This document shows positions 26,917 through 36,382 of a stretch of DNA of 64,000 nt, piece after piece. This DNA is from Chromohalobacter israelensis. Lineage in GTDB: Bacteria > Pseudomonadota > Gammaproteobacteria > Pseudomonadales > Halomonadaceae. Position 1 is the first letter of the stretch. Every line of letters begins with the position of its first letter. The DNA lies in assembly GCA_000761475.1 (NCBI GenBank), contig JQNW01000001.1, forward strand, positions 930,001 to 994,000, in the 5' to 3' direction. The position numbers were made by a program, and so were the translations under genes. The notes beneath the pieces are model-generated. The model was not told the origin of the DNA and searched no databases. It was given only the letters and a program-made list of their open reading frames with translations.

Positions 26917-27093
26917 ATGACAGGACATCACCTGCACGGCTATCTGCCGTTGCGCGCGCCCTGCCATTACGGTGCCCATCGTCTGTCACTCTTGCCAGCC
27001 GGCGATGCAACCGACCGCACCCCCGCCTGGATGCTCGCCCCGCGCGGCGTCAGACGCCCGTACCTGACGGACCCCCCCGCTTTTCGCGACTGA
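26917..27093 (+). CDS. Small 58-residue hypothetical protein upstream of mrpA
   Basis: An ATG at 26917 preceded by AAGGAGGAG at ideal spacing opens a 58-codon frame starting MTGHHLHGYLPLRAP and ending PPAFRD, 90 nt before mrpA. Codon third positions are largely G or C, as in neighbouring genes. I do not recognise the protein; it has no membrane segment and one cysteine, and is rich in His, Arg and Pro. It could be a leader peptide of the antiporter operon, an independent small protein, or spurious. The near-consensus ribosome binding site is the main evidence. Confidence 0.45.
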   Translation: MTGHHLHGYLPLRAPCHYGAHRLSLLPAGDATDRTPAWMLAPRGVRRPYLTDPPAFRD

Positions 27094-27183
27094 CGTTCGC
27101 GCCACCTCCGTCCATACTCGTATCCGAGCCTCCGCCCGGCGGTATCGGGTGCCCCCAAATTCCAAACGACAAGAGCAAGTTGC

Positions 27184-29982
27184 ATGTCATTGCTACTGAT
27201 CGTGCTACTGCCGCTGCTCGGCAGTCTGTTGCCATTGTTGAGTTCGAATCACCGACGTCATCAATGTGCACTCTTGACCGCCGCCATGCCGCTCGTCGCA
27301 TTGCTGATCGCATTGCGCGAGGCGCCCGGCGTGCTCGCCGGCGACGTCCCTCGTCTGGCCTTCTCGTGGGTGCCGGCACTGGGCCTGGACCTCGCCCTGC
27401 GCCTGGATGGCCTGTCGCTGATGTTCGTGCTGCTCATTCTCGGCATCGGCCTGCTGATCATCCTCTACGCACGGCACTACTTGTCCACGGCGGACAGCAT
27501 GCCGCGCTTCTACGCATTCCTGATGCTGTTCATGACCGCGATGCTGGGCATCGTGATGGCCGACAACCTCATCCTGTTGTGGATGTTCTGGGAACTGACC
27601 AGCTTGTCGTCGTTCTTGCTGATCGGCTTCTGGAATCATCAATCGGGCGCACGCAAGGGCGCCCGCATGGCGCTGGCCGTCACTGGCATGGGGGGACTCG
27701 CGCTGCTCGCCGGCTTGATCCTGATCGGCCAGATCGTCGGCACCTTCGACATGCAGACGGTGCTCGACAGTCGTGACGTCATCCTCGACGACCCCCGGTA
27801 TCTGCCGGCGCTCCTGCTGATTCTGCTGGGCGCGTTCACGAAGTCGGCGCAATTCCCGTTCCAGTTCTGGCTGCCACAAGCCATGGCCGCCCCGACGCCG
27901 GTGTCGGCGTTCCTGCACTCGGCCACCATGGTCAAGGCCGGCGTCTTTCTGCTGGCGCGCCTGCACCCGGCACTCGCCGGGTCGCAGGAATGGCTGTACC
28001 TGGTCAGCCTGACCGGCCTGGTGACGATGCTCTACGGTGCCTATTTCGCGCTCATCAAGCTCGACCTCAAGGCCATTCTCGCCTATTCGACCGTCAGTCA
28101 CCTGGGGTTGATCACCATGCTGTTCGGCCTCGATAGCCGAATGGCGGTCGTCGCGGGGCTTTTTCATATTCTCAACCACGCCACCTTCAAGGCGGCGCTG
28201 TTCATGACTGCGGGCATCGTCGACCATGAGTGCGGCACGCGTGATATTCGCAAGCTCAAGGGCCTGTGGCGCTACATGCCGATGACCACCGCACTGGCGG
28301 CGATCACGGCAGCGTCGATGGCCGGCGTGCCGCTGTTCAATGGCTTCCTATCCAAGGAGATGATGCTCGCCGAAACCCTCGGGACATCCTTGCTCGGCGG
28401 GCTGGCGTGGTTGATTCCGACCCTGGCCACGGTGGGCAGCATCCTGGCGGCATCCTATTCGCTGCGTTACGTTCGCAACACCTTCTTCGACGGCAAGCCG
28501 CGCGAGCTCGAGAAGACGCCTCACGAGGCGCCTTTTCCCATGCGCCTGCCGATTCTGATCCTGGCGATCGTCTGCGTGGTGGTGGGCATTCTGCCGGCGC
28601 TGACCACCACGGACCTGCTGACCGCCGCCGCCGACGCCGCCCTTGTCGGCGCCGCCCCCGAACTGCATCTGAGCATCTGGCACGGCTTCAACCTGCCGCT
28701 GCTGATGAGTGCCATCGCCCTGGCCGGTGGCATCGCGGTCTATCTGCTGCGTCAGCACCTGTTCACCTTCCACCGCCAGTTCCCCTCGCGGCACTCGCTG
28801 ACGATCTTCGAAGGTGCCGTGCAGCGCCTGGTGCGGTTCACGCAATGGTGCATCGACACCCTCGAGAACGGTTCCCTGCAACGCTACATGCTGTGGGTCG
28901 TGATCAGTGCCCTGGGTGTCGCCGGCATGGGGCTGATGAGCATCGATACCCTGCAGGGCGATGTCGCCATGCAACCGGCCGACCCCATGGTCACCGTGGG
29001 TGCCGTCATCACCTGCTTCGCCGGTCTGGGGACCGCCTTCCTGCATCGCCGCCGCCTGATCTCGCTGATCATGCTCTCGGTGGTCGGCCTGATGGCGTCA
29101 CTGGCGTTCGCCCGCTTCTCGGCACCCGACTTGGCGCTGACGCAGCTCGCGGTCGAGGTAGTCACCGTGATCCTGCTGATGCTGGCGCTGTTCTTCCTGC
29201 CGCAAAAGACGCCCAAGGAGTCGAGCGCCTCGCGCATCGTGCGCGATGTGTTGTTCGCGGCAGGCTTCGGCGGTGTGGTGGCCAGCCTCAACTATGCTCT
29301 GCTGACCCGGCCGCTGACCTCGATTTCCGACTTTTTCCTCGACAACAGCGTGCCGGGCGGCGGTGGCCACAACGTGGTCAACGTGATCCTGGTCGACTTC
29401 CGTGGCTTCGATACCCTGGGCGAGATCACCGTGCTGTGCATCGCCGGCATCGGGATCTACAAGCTGCTCAATCGCCTGCGTCTGTTCATGCCCTCCAGCG
29501 ATAGCGAAGGGCGGCCGTGGTCGCCGGATCGTTACCCGATGATCCTGGCATCGGTCTCCCAGACCCTCCTGCCGATGGCGCTGCTGGTCTCGGTGTTCAT
29601 CTTCCTGCGCGGTCACAATGCGCCGGGCGGCGGTTTCATCGCCGGCCTGGTCACGGCCGTGGCGCTGATCCTGATGTACATCGCGCACGGCGTCGAATGG
29701 GCCCAGCAGCGGCTGTCGTTCCAGTATCAGCCGATAGCCGTCTCCGGCGTGGCCATCGCTACGCTGACGGGGCTGGGCAGCTGGGTCTTCGGCTATCCGT
29801 TCTTGACCTCGGCCTTCGGCCATTTCCATATCCCGCTGATCGGGGACGTGGAGCTGGCCACGGCCATGCTGTTCGATCTCGGTGTCTACCTTACCGTGGT
29901 CGGTGCCACGCTGATGATCCTTGCCAACCTGGGCAAGGTGACCACGCCGCACCGTCCCTCCAAGCAGAAGGAGAAAGCGTGA
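27184..29982 (+). CDS. mrpA: Na+(K+)/H+ antiporter subunit MrpA fused to MrpB
   Basis: A 932-residue polytopic subunit of the Mrp antiporter, which extrudes Na+ (or K+) in exchange for protons and has complex-I-like subunits. The N-terminal part is NuoL-like (residues about 1-500; [34 protein letters not shown] and the [16 protein letters not shown] helix). A middle region is DUF4040-like, and the C-terminus (about 780-920) is a fused MrpB domain with [16 protein letters not shown]. This fusion defines the six-gene group 2 mrp operons. Its start has only a weak ribosome binding site; the stop overlaps mrpC. Confidence 0.93.
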   Translation: MSLLLIVLLPLLGSLLPLLSSNHRRHQCALLTAAMPLVALLIALREAPGVLAGDVPRLAFSWVPALGLDLALRLDGLSLMFVLLILGIGLLIILYARHYLSTADSMPRFYAFLMLFMTAMLGIVMADNLILLWMFWELTSLSSFLLIGFWNHQSGARKGARMALAVTGMGGLALLAGLILIGQIVGTFDMQTVLDSRDVILDDPRYLPALLLILLGAFTKSAQFPFQFWLPQAMAAPTPVSAFLHSATMVKAGVFLLARLHPALAGSQEWLYLVSLTGLVTMLYGAYFALIKLDLKAILAYSTVSHLGLITMLFGLDSRMAVVAGLFHILNHATFKAALFMTAGIVDHECGTRDIRKLKGLWRYMPMTTALAAITAASMAGVPLFNGFLSKEMMLAETLGTSLLGGLAWLIPTLATVGSILAASYSLRYVRNTFFDGKPRELEKTPHEAPFPMRLPILILAIVCVVVGILPALTTTDLLTAAADAALVGAAPELHLSIWHGFNLPLLMSAIALAGGIAVYLLRQHLFTFHRQFPSRHSLTIFEGAVQRLVRFTQWCIDTLENGSLQRYMLWVVISALGVAGMGLMSIDTLQGDVAMQPADPMVTVGAVITCFAGLGTAFLHRRRLISLIMLSVVGLMASLAFARFSAPDLALTQLAVEVVTVILLMLALFFLPQKTPKESSASRIVRDVLFAAGFGGVVASLNYALLTRPLTSISDFFLDNSVPGGGGHNVVNVILVDFRGFDTLGEITVLCIAGIGIYKLLNRLRLFMPSSDSEGRPWSPDRYPMILASVSQTLLPMALLVSVFIFLRGHNAPGGGFIAGLVTAVALILMYIAHGVEWAQQRLSFQYQPIAVSGVAIATLTGLGSWVFGYPFLTSAFGHFHIPLIGDVELATAMLFDLGVYLTVVGATLMILANLGKVTTPHRPSKQKEKA

Positions 29983-30329
29983 TGGAAGCGCTATTCGCGA
30001 CCACCACGGGCATCCTGGCCGCCAGCGGGCTGTACCTGTCGCTACGCGGACGTACCTTTCCCGTCGTCGTCGGCCTGACGTTGCTGTCCTATGCCGTCAA
30101 CCTTTTCCTGTTTTCCACCGGCGGGTTGACCACGGATGGCGCCGCCGTGATCAATGATAGCGGCGGCTATACCGACCCGCTGCCGCAGGCTCTGGTGCTG
30201 ACCGCGATCGTCATCGGCTTCGCGATGACCGCGTTCTCGGTGATACTCGCCATGCGCGTGCGCGGCGACGTGGGCAGCGACCACGTCAACGGCAACCGTA
30301 TCGACGAGCCGCGGGAGGACAAGTCCTGA
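29982..30329 (+). CDS. mrpC: Mrp antiporter subunit C
   Basis: A 115-residue, three-helix NuoK-like subunit of the Mrp complex. Its ATG overlaps the mrpA stop. The core GLYLSLRGRTFPVVVGL and the TDPLPQALVLTAIVIGFAMTAF helix are typical of MrpC/MnhC. The stop overlaps the mrpD start, so translation is coupled. Confidence 0.93.
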   Translation: MEALFATTTGILAASGLYLSLRGRTFPVVVGLTLLSYAVNLFLFSTGGLTTDGAAVINDSGGYTDPLPQALVLTAIVIGFAMTAFSVILAMRVRGDVGSDHVNGNRIDEPREDKS

Positions 30330-31840
30330 TGCAGCACTTGATCATCCTGCCGGTTCTGTTGCCCCTGTTGGCCGGGGTCACGCTGTTGATCCATCGCGGC
30401 GGCGCGCTGACACTGCGTCGCACCACCAACGTGATCGCCACGGCGGCGCTGGTGGTAGTGGGCATTCTGTTGGTCGCCGAAAGCAGCGATGGCGTGATCC
30501 GCTACTACGCCCTGGGCGACTGGCAACCCCCTTTCGGCATCATCCTGGTGCTCGATCGGCTGTCCGCCTTGATGGTGATGCTCACCGCCATCCTCGCGCT
30601 CGGCAGCCTGCTCTATGCCTGCGCCGGCGATGACGAGCAGGGCTCCAACTTCCATGGGCTGTTCCAGTTGCAGCTGATGGGGATCAATGGCGCTTTCCTG
30701 ACCGGCGACGCCTTCAACCTGTTCGTGTTCTTCGAGGTGCTGCTGATCGCCTCGTACGCCCTATTGATGCACGGTGGCGGCAAGGCACGCACCCACGCCG
30801 GCTTCCACTACGTGGCGCTCAACCTGCTCGGGTCGATGCTGTTCTTGATCGCGCTCGGTGTGCTCTACGGCACCACGGGAACCCTCAACATGGCCGACAT
30901 GGCGGCGGTCATTCCGACCCTGGATGCCGGCGACGTGGGGCTGGTCAAGGCAGGCGCCCTGCTGCTGCTGATCGTGTTCGGGCTCAAGGCCGCCATGCTG
31001 CCGCTGTATTTCTGGCTGCCACGGGCCTATGCCGCCGCACCCGCGCCGGTCGCGGCGCTGTTCGCCATCATGACCAAGGTCGGTGTCTACGCGATCATTC
31101 GCGTCTATACGCTGATCTTCGGCGAACAAGCCGGTCTTCTGGCCAACCTCGCCACCCCCTGGGTGTGGTGGCTGGCGCTCGCGACCCTGGCGCTGGGCGC
31201 CGTCGGCGTACTCTCGGCACGCGACATGCGCACCCAGGTCGCCTACTTGATCCTGATTTCCGTGGGCACGCTGCTGGCAGGCGTCGGCATGGAAAGCGAA
31301 GCGGCCCTCGGCGCGCTGCTGTATTACCTGATTCACACCACGCTGGTCAGCGGCGGCATGTTCCTGCTGGTGGATGCCATCGCTCAGCAACGCGGCAAGG
31401 CGGGGGCACGCATCGTGCAGTCGCGCACCTTGGGGCAGCCGGCCATCCTGGGCCTGCTCTTCTTTGCCGGCGCCATCGCCATGGCCGGGCTGCCGCCGCT
31501 GTCGGGCGCCTTCGGCAAGGCCCTGTTGCTGCAGGCCGCCACCCCGGCCCAACAGGTCTGGCTGTGGCCGATTCTGCTGATCAGCAGCCTCGCGTCGTTG
31601 ATCGCACTCTCGCGTACCGGCTCGACCATCTTCTGGCGTGCCTCGGGCGAGCGCACCGGCAGCTCGCTTGGCAGGCTGCGCGGCGCCGGCGTTTTGATGC
31701 TGATCCTCTGTGCGCCGCTCATGGTGGCGTTCGCCGGTCCGATCACTCAATTCACCCAGGCCACCGCGGCGCAGCTGCTCGATCGCGACGCCTACGTGCA
31801 GGCCATCATCGCCCGCGGGGCGACGGGAGGTGACGCATGA
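30329..31840 (+). CDS. mrpD: Mrp antiporter subunit D
   Basis: A 503-residue NuoN/NuoM-like proton-channel subunit with about 14 membrane segments. The conserved FVFFEVLLIASYALL carries the membrane-embedded glutamate, and KAAMLPLYFWLPRAYAAAPAPV the channel lysine region. Start overlaps mrpC and stop overlaps mrpE by 4 nt. It is needed with MrpA for antiport in characterised systems. Confidence 0.94.
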   Translation: MQHLIILPVLLPLLAGVTLLIHRGGALTLRRTTNVIATAALVVVGILLVAESSDGVIRYYALGDWQPPFGIILVLDRLSALMVMLTAILALGSLLYACAGDDEQGSNFHGLFQLQLMGINGAFLTGDAFNLFVFFEVLLIASYALLMHGGGKARTHAGFHYVALNLLGSMLFLIALGVLYGTTGTLNMADMAAVIPTLDAGDVGLVKAGALLLLIVFGLKAAMLPLYFWLPRAYAAAPAPVAALFAIMTKVGVYAIIRVYTLIFGEQAGLLANLATPWVWWLALATLALGAVGVLSARDMRTQVAYLILISVGTLLAGVGMESEAALGALLYYLIHTTLVSGGMFLLVDAIAQQRGKAGARIVQSRTLGQPAILGLLFFAGAIAMAGLPPLSGAFGKALLLQAATPAQQVWLWPILLISSLASLIALSRTGSTIFWRASGERTGSSLGRLRGAGVLMLILCAPLMVAFAGPITQFTQATAAQLLDRDAYVQAIIARGATGGDA

Positions 31841-32334
31841 TTCGTCCTCGCAAGTGGCTACCCATGCCACTGTTGTCCGTCTTGCTGCTGGTCGTCTGGC
31901 TGCTGCTGATGAACAGCGTCGCCCTGGGGCACTGGCTGCTCGGCGGGGTGCTGGCGATCGTCATTCCGGTGATCACCGAGCCTTTCTGGGAAGCGCAGCC
32001 CCGGGTCAAGAAGCCCTTTCTCCTGGTGCGCTACTTCTTTCGCGTCCTGCTCGACATCATCATTGCCAACCTGGAAGCCTCCAAGGTCATTCTCGATCCC
32101 CGCGGGCGGGCGCGTCCGGCATTCGTCGAGTACCCGCTGGAGCTCCAGGAAAACTTCACGATCACCATGCTGGCCAGCACCATCACGCTGACGCCCGGCA
32201 CGGTGTCGGCCCATCTGCGCATGGATGGCAAGACGCTGTTGATTCACGCCCTGGACGTGGGCGATATCGACGACATGATTCGTCATATCCATGAGCGTTA
32301 CGAACGTCCGCTCAAGGAGATCTTCGAATGCTAG
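31837..32334 (+). CDS. mrpE: Mrp antiporter subunit E
   Basis: A 165-residue subunit with two or three N-terminal membrane helices and a cytosolic domain. Signature stretches are FRVLLDIIIANLEASKVIL, LTPGTVSAHLRMDGKTLLIHALD and HIHERYERPLKEIFE. It starts inside the mrpD stop (4-nt overlap) and overlaps mrpF by 7 nt. Confidence 0.93.
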   Translation: MIRPRKWLPMPLLSVLLLVVWLLLMNSVALGHWLLGGVLAIVIPVITEPFWEAQPRVKKPFLLVRYFFRVLLDIIIANLEASKVILDPRGRARPAFVEYPLELQENFTITMLASTITLTPGTVSAHLRMDGKTLLIHALDVGDIDDMIRHIHERYERPLKEIFEC

Positions 32335-32597
32335 ATTTCGCTCTGAAGGTCAGCGCGGTGCTGTTTGCGATCGCGATCCTGCTCAACCTCTACCGGGTCG
32401 CGATCGGCCCTAGCCTGCCCGACCGCATACTGGCGCTGGACACCATGTACGTGAACTCCATCGCCCTGATCGTGCTTTTCGGGATCTGGCTGGGCCACCG
32501 GACCTACTTCGAGGCAGCGCTGCTCATCGCGATGCTCGGCTTCGTGAGTACCGTGGCGGTCTGCAAGTACTTGCTGCGCGGCGATATCATTGAATAG
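32328..32597 (+). CDS. mrpF: Mrp antiporter subunit F
   Basis: An 89-residue, three-helix subunit. The motif YRVAIGPSLPDRILALDTMYVN is diagnostic for MrpF/MnhF/PhaF. It overlaps mrpE by 7 nt and precedes mrpG by 12 nt. Some MrpF homologues have been linked to cholate efflux; within the operon it is a structural part of the antiporter. Confidence 0.92.
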   Translation: MLDFALKVSAVLFAIAILLNLYRVAIGPSLPDRILALDTMYVNSIALIVLFGIWLGHRTYFEAALLIAMLGFVSTVAVCKYLLRGDIIE

Positions 32598-32609
32598 CGG
32601 AGGCAACGC

Positions 32610-33008
32610 ATGATCGCTTTATATACCGTGATGGAAGGCGTCATCGCCTTCTTCCTGATCGCCGGGAGCATCTTCGCCCTGATCGGATCACTGGGCCTGA
32701 CGCGCATGAAGGATTTCTACATGCGTCTGCACGGTCCCTCGAAGATTTCCACGCTGGGGGTCGGTTGCATACTGCTGGCATCCATCGCCTACTTCAGTCT
32801 GCTGGATGCCGGGCCGAGCCTGCAGGAGCTGCTGATCACCATTTTCCTGTTCATCACCGCACCGGTTTCGGCGCACATGCTGAGCAAGAGCGCCCTGCAC
32901 CAGAAGCTCGCTCGCGACCCTCGTACGCGCGGCAACCCCCAGGAACTGCAGGAAGACGAGGAGCACAGCATCGAGGAAGCCCCACAGGGCGATTCGAAGC
33001 TTCCCTGA
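32610..33008 (+). CDS. mrpG: Mrp antiporter subunit G
   Basis: A 132-residue, three-helix subunit with a charged C-terminal tail. The motif GSLGLTRMKDFYMRLHGPSKISTLGVG is cut short here to family-typical GLTRMKDFYMRLHGPSK, and TAPVSAHMLSKSALH follows. The ATG has a CGGAGG ribosome binding site. The tail is rich in Glu. It ends the mrp operon, 15 nt before a terminator hairpin. Confidence 0.92.
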   Translation: MIALYTVMEGVIAFFLIAGSIFALIGSLGLTRMKDFYMRLHGPSKISTLGVGCILLASIAYFSLLDAGPSLQELLITIFLFITAPVSAHMLSKSALHQKLARDPRTRGNPQELQEDEEHSIEEAPQGDSKLP

Positions 33009-33023
33009 CCCGCCCCTCACGTG

Positions 33024-33058
33024 AACGCGCCCGAGCGGTAGACCCGCCCGGGCGCGTT
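33024..33058. terminator. Bidirectional terminator between mrpG and hemH
   Basis: AACGCGCCCG and its complement form the base of a 15-bp stem with one mismatch and a 5-nt loop, followed by TTTC on the plus strand. It lies between convergent gene ends. Confidence 0.75.
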
Positions 33059-33077
33059 TCCGGCCAGCTCCGATGAC

Positions 33078-34064
33078 CTACCAGCCCTGAGTGTGCTGCT
33101 CGACGAGTGAAGCCAGCATGTCGATATGCGCGGCACGGTCGTTGAGCGCGGGAATGTAGCGGTAGTCACCGCCGCCTGCCTCGGTGAAGTAACCGCGATT
33201 CTCCACCTCCAGTTCCTCCAGCGTTTCCAGGCAGTCGGCGGCGAAGGCCGGACTGATCACATCGACGCCTTCGAGCCCCTCGGCGCCCCAGGCTTTCAGC
33301 GTGTCGTCGGTATACGGCTTGAGCCATTCCTCGCGCCCGAAGCGCGATTGATAGGTCTGCTGCCACGCCTCGGGCTCGAGCCCCAACGCCTCGGCGACCA
33401 GCCGGCTAGTGGTCTCGCAGTGACGCGGATAAGGATCGCCCGCCTCGGCATAGCGCTTGGGAATGCCGTGATACGAGAACAACAGGCGCGGTTGCCGGCC
33501 ATGCGTCGCCCAGTGCTCGCGAATGCTTTCCGCCAGTGCCTCGATGTAGGCCGGATGATCGTGGTAATCCCGCACGAAACGCAGCTCCGGCAGATGCGGG
33601 CAGGGCGACAAGGCACGCGCCAGACGGTCGAAGACGGCACCGGTCGTGGTGGCGGAGTACTGCGGGTACAGAGGCAACACCAGGATGCGCTCGACACCGG
33701 CATCGCGCAGCGCCAGGCCGGCCTCCTCCATGCTCGGCTTGCCGTAGGTCATCGCCAGCTCGACGGGAATGTCGGTCCCCAGCCGCGCCGCCAGGCGTGC
33801 CTTGAGCGCGCGTTGCTGGCGACGCCCGATGGCGAGCAGCGGCGAGCCTTCGTCCTGCCATACGGAAGCATAGGCCTTGGCCACCCGCGGCGGCCGTATG
33901 CGCAGGATGATCCCGTGCAGGATCGGCAACCATTTGACGCGCGGCAGATCGATGACGCGCGGGTCACCCAGGAACTCTGCCAGATAGCGACGTACCGCCG
34001 ACGTGGTGGGGGCCTCGGGCGTGCCAAGATTGACGAGCATGACACCAAAGGGTGCTGACCCCAT
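33078..34064 (-). CDS. hemH: Ferrochelatase
   Basis: A 328-residue enzyme that inserts Fe2+ into protoporphyrin IX, the last step of haem synthesis. The signature LLFSYHGIPKRYAEAGDPY has the catalytic histidine, and SPAFAADCLETLEEL the conserved glutamate. The N-terminal GVMLVNLGTPEAP is typical. The ATG at 34064 is preceded by AGGAGAGG. It is divergent from the photolyase-like gene, so their promoters share a 107-bp region. Confidence 0.95.
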   Translation of the reverse strand: MGSAPFGVMLVNLGTPEAPTTSAVRRYLAEFLGDPRVIDLPRVKWLPILHGIILRIRPPRVAKAYASVWQDEGSPLLAIGRRQQRALKARLAARLGTDIPVELAMTYGKPSMEEAGLALRDAGVERILVLPLYPQYSATTTGAVFDRLARALSPCPHLPELRFVRDYHDHPAYIEALAESIREHWATHGRQPRLLFSYHGIPKRYAEAGDPYPRHCETTSRLVAEALGLEPEAWQQTYQSRFGREEWLKPYTDDTLKAWGAEGLEGVDVISPAFAADCLETLEELEVENRGYFTEAGGGDYRYIPALNDRAAHIDMLASLVEQHTQGW

Positions 34065-34149
34065 GAAACCTCTCCTATAAAAGACCGTGTCAGGCAGTGT
34101 AACAAGCGACGGGCATATTATGCTTATCGCGTTATACTATGAAGACGAT

Positions 34150-34157
34150 TTGTACAA
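34150..34157. promoter_or_regulatory. TTGTACAA palindrome before the photolyase-like gene
   Basis: An 8-bp palindrome lies 14 nt before the photolyase-like ATG and 11 nt after a TATACT hexamer that could serve as -10. Light-controlled MerR-type regulators use related sites upstream of photolyase genes in other bacteria; assigning it here is speculation. Confidence 0.25.
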
Positions 34158-34171
34158 CATCTGGATAACTT

Positions 34172-35746
34172 ATGTCCAAGTCATTGCGACTCGTGCTCGG
34201 TGACCAGCTCAGCCTGACGCTGCCCACACTGCAGGATGCGCCGCCAGGAGCGACGGTCGCTCTCTGCGAGGTCGATGAAGAAGGACGCTACGTCCCCCAT
34301 CACCCGCAGAAGATCGCCATGATGCTCGCCGCGATGCGACATTTCGCCGCCGAGCTGCGTCAGCGGGGGTATCGCGTGCATTATTCGACCCTCGACGATC
34401 CCGACAACCGGCACTCGCTGATCGCAGAGGCGGAACGTCTGGCAAAACGGCACGGCTGCGACGAGATTCACGTGACCCGGCCGGGAGAGTGGCGTCTGCT
34501 GAAGGCCATGGAGGCCCGGCAGGCGCAGGACCGAACGCCGCGCTGGTGCATCGTCGAAGACACCCGGTTCTTCTGCTCCCACCGCGATTTCGATGCCTGG
34601 ATGGAAGGCCGCACGCGGCCACGCATGGAGGACTTCTATCGCATGCTTCGTCGACGCACCGGGCTGCTCATGGACGGCAACGCACCGGTCGGCGGGCAGT
34701 GGAATTTCGACCGCGACAATCGTGCCCCCATCGATGACGCGCCATCCCCACCCTCGCCGCCTCGCCATCGCCAGGATGCCGTCACCCAGGAGGTGCTGGC
34801 ACTCGTCGAGAAACGTTTCGCCGATCACGTCGGACGCCTGGAAGGCTTCAACTGGCCCGTCACCCGACGCCAGGCCCTTGCCGATCTGCGCCACTTCGTC
34901 GCCCGGGCCTTGCCAGCGTTCGGCACCTATCAGGATGCCATCAGCGATACGGCGCCCTATCTCTTTCACTCCAGGCTCTCCGCTGCACTCAATATCGGCC
35001 TGCTGTCCCCCGGCGAGGTATGCGAGGCGGCCCAGGACGCCTGGCAAGGTGGCGAGGCGCCACTCAACGCCGTGGAGGGCTTCATTCGCCAGATACTGGG
35101 GTGGCGGGAATACGTTCGCGGCATCTATTGGCACCGTATGCCCGCCTACAAGCGCGAGAACCAGCTCGGCGCCACCCGCGGGCTTCCCCGGTGCTACTGG
35201 GACGGCGATACCGACCTGCGCTGCCTGCAGCGCGCCATCGAAATGACCCACGACAATGCCTATGCGCATCACATCCAGCGCCTGATGGTCACGGGCAACT
35301 TCGCGCTGCTCTGCGACGTTCGCCCCGCGGCCTTGTGCGATTGGTACCTCGCGGTCTACGCCGACGCCTGCGAATGGGTCGAGCTGCCCAATACGCTGGG
35401 TATGGTGCTGCACGCCGACGGCGGCTACCTGGGCTCCAAGCCCTATTGCGCCTCGGGCAAGTATATCGACCGCATGTCGGATCACTGCGCCCAATGTCGC
35501 TATGACCCGCGCCAGAGCGTGGGCGAGAACGCCTGCCCCTTCAACGCCTTGTACTGGCGCTTCCTGGAGCGTCATGCCGACCAGCTCGCCGACAATCCCC
35601 GCATGCGGGTCATATACGGCACGCTCGACAAGATGTCGGCGCACAAGCGCCAGGCGTTACGCCAACAGGCGGACACGTTTCTCGACTCGCTGACATGGGC
35701 GCCACCTTACGGGCAAGGCCAGCATGCAAGCGACTACGGCGAGTGA
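34172..35746 (+). CDS. Cryptochrome/photolyase family protein, iron-sulfur bacterial type
   Basis: A 524-residue flavoprotein related to the FeS-BCP group (PhrB of Agrobacterium), which repairs (6-4) photoproducts with light. The N-terminal Rossmann domain begins LRLVLGDQLSLTLPTL and binds an antenna chromophore; the C-terminal helical domain binds FAD. Cysteines in FALLCDVRP, the HCAQC pair and ENACPFN fit the four ligands of the 4Fe-4S cluster. The length is typical. It is divergent from hemH, and a gene for a DUF6482-like protein follows on the opposite strand. Confidence 0.88.
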   Translation: MSKSLRLVLGDQLSLTLPTLQDAPPGATVALCEVDEEGRYVPHHPQKIAMMLAAMRHFAAELRQRGYRVHYSTLDDPDNRHSLIAEAERLAKRHGCDEIHVTRPGEWRLLKAMEARQAQDRTPRWCIVEDTRFFCSHRDFDAWMEGRTRPRMEDFYRMLRRRTGLLMDGNAPVGGQWNFDRDNRAPIDDAPSPPSPPRHRQDAVTQEVLALVEKRFADHVGRLEGFNWPVTRRQALADLRHFVARALPAFGTYQDAISDTAPYLFHSRLSAALNIGLLSPGEVCEAAQDAWQGGEAPLNAVEGFIRQILGWREYVRGIYWHRMPAYKRENQLGATRGLPRCYWDGDTDLRCLQRAIEMTHDNAYAHHIQRLMVTGNFALLCDVRPAALCDWYLAVYADACEWVELPNTLGMVLHADGGYLGSKPYCASGKYIDRMSDHCAQCRYDPRQSVGENACPFNALYWRFLERHADQLADNPRMRVIYGTLDKMSAHKRQALRQQADTFLDSLTWAPPYGQGQHASDYGE

Positions 35747-35878
35747 ACTTCGAGGGGAGGAAAATGCCCGGTGCCTCGGCACCCAGGCCCCGGCATGTCG
35801 CCGGGCGGATAAGGGAAACGCAATGTGGGGTGAATGAGGCCGTCGCAACGGCAGCGTGGAGTGCAGTCGCCTATGGGG

Positions 35879-36181
35879 TCAAAACACCAGCGGCATGCGT
35901 GAGGTCAATGGCGACTGGTAATTCGGTTCGCGGCCGATGGCCTCGTCATGGGCGACCCACTGCACGAGATAGGCGCGGTGAACGCCGGCGCGCTTGAGCT
36001 CGGTGTAGACGTCGTCCAGGGCACGAAACAGCATCGGCTTGCCGCCACGTGTCAGCGGATGGTGCTGACCTTCGACGTCTTCCACGTCGACCCGGTACAA
36101 GCGGCTCCCCGCGTGGCTGATGACGCGAATTTCGAAATTGTCCTTCTCTTGCACGAAGTGCTTGAGTTCCTTGATATCCAT
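35879..36181 (-). CDS. DUF6482-like conserved hypothetical protein
   Basis: A 100-residue soluble protein beginning MDIKELKHFVQEKDNFEIRV and ending SPLTSRMPLVF. It resembles the DUF6482 family, small proteins common in Halomonas and Pseudomonas with no known function. The start at 36181 follows an AGGAGG ribosome binding site; 15 more codons upstream in frame lack one. The central RLYRVDVEDVEG and KPMLFRALDDVYTELKRAGV segments suggest an alpha/beta fold. Family assignment is from memory; function unknown. Confidence 0.65.
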   Translation of the reverse strand: MDIKELKHFVQEKDNFEIRVISHAGSRLYRVDVEDVEGQHHPLTRGGKPMLFRALDDVYTELKRAGVHRAYLVQWVAHDEAIGREPNYQSPLTSRMPLVF

Positions 36182-36219
36182 GTTGCCTCCTGTGGCAGGT
36201 AATGATGATGCTTGTCCAT

Positions 36220-36238
36220 CGTGCATCCACGATGCACG
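36220..36238. repeat. Short inverted repeat upstream of the DUF6482-like gene
   Basis: CGTGCATC and its complement are separated by 3 nt, 39 nt before the gene start. It could be an operator or an RNA hairpin in the 5' leader. Confidence 0.3.
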
Positions 36239-36382
36239 CTCAGCGTGACGGTTCTCGATGACAAGAATGTGTCGATGCGCGATGTATCCATGAGTATGGA
36301 ACGGAACGCGCGGCGCGTCTTGCCGGACGCACCACTGATGACACGAACCTTGACGACGATGCGGGATGCTTCCTCTCCGACA

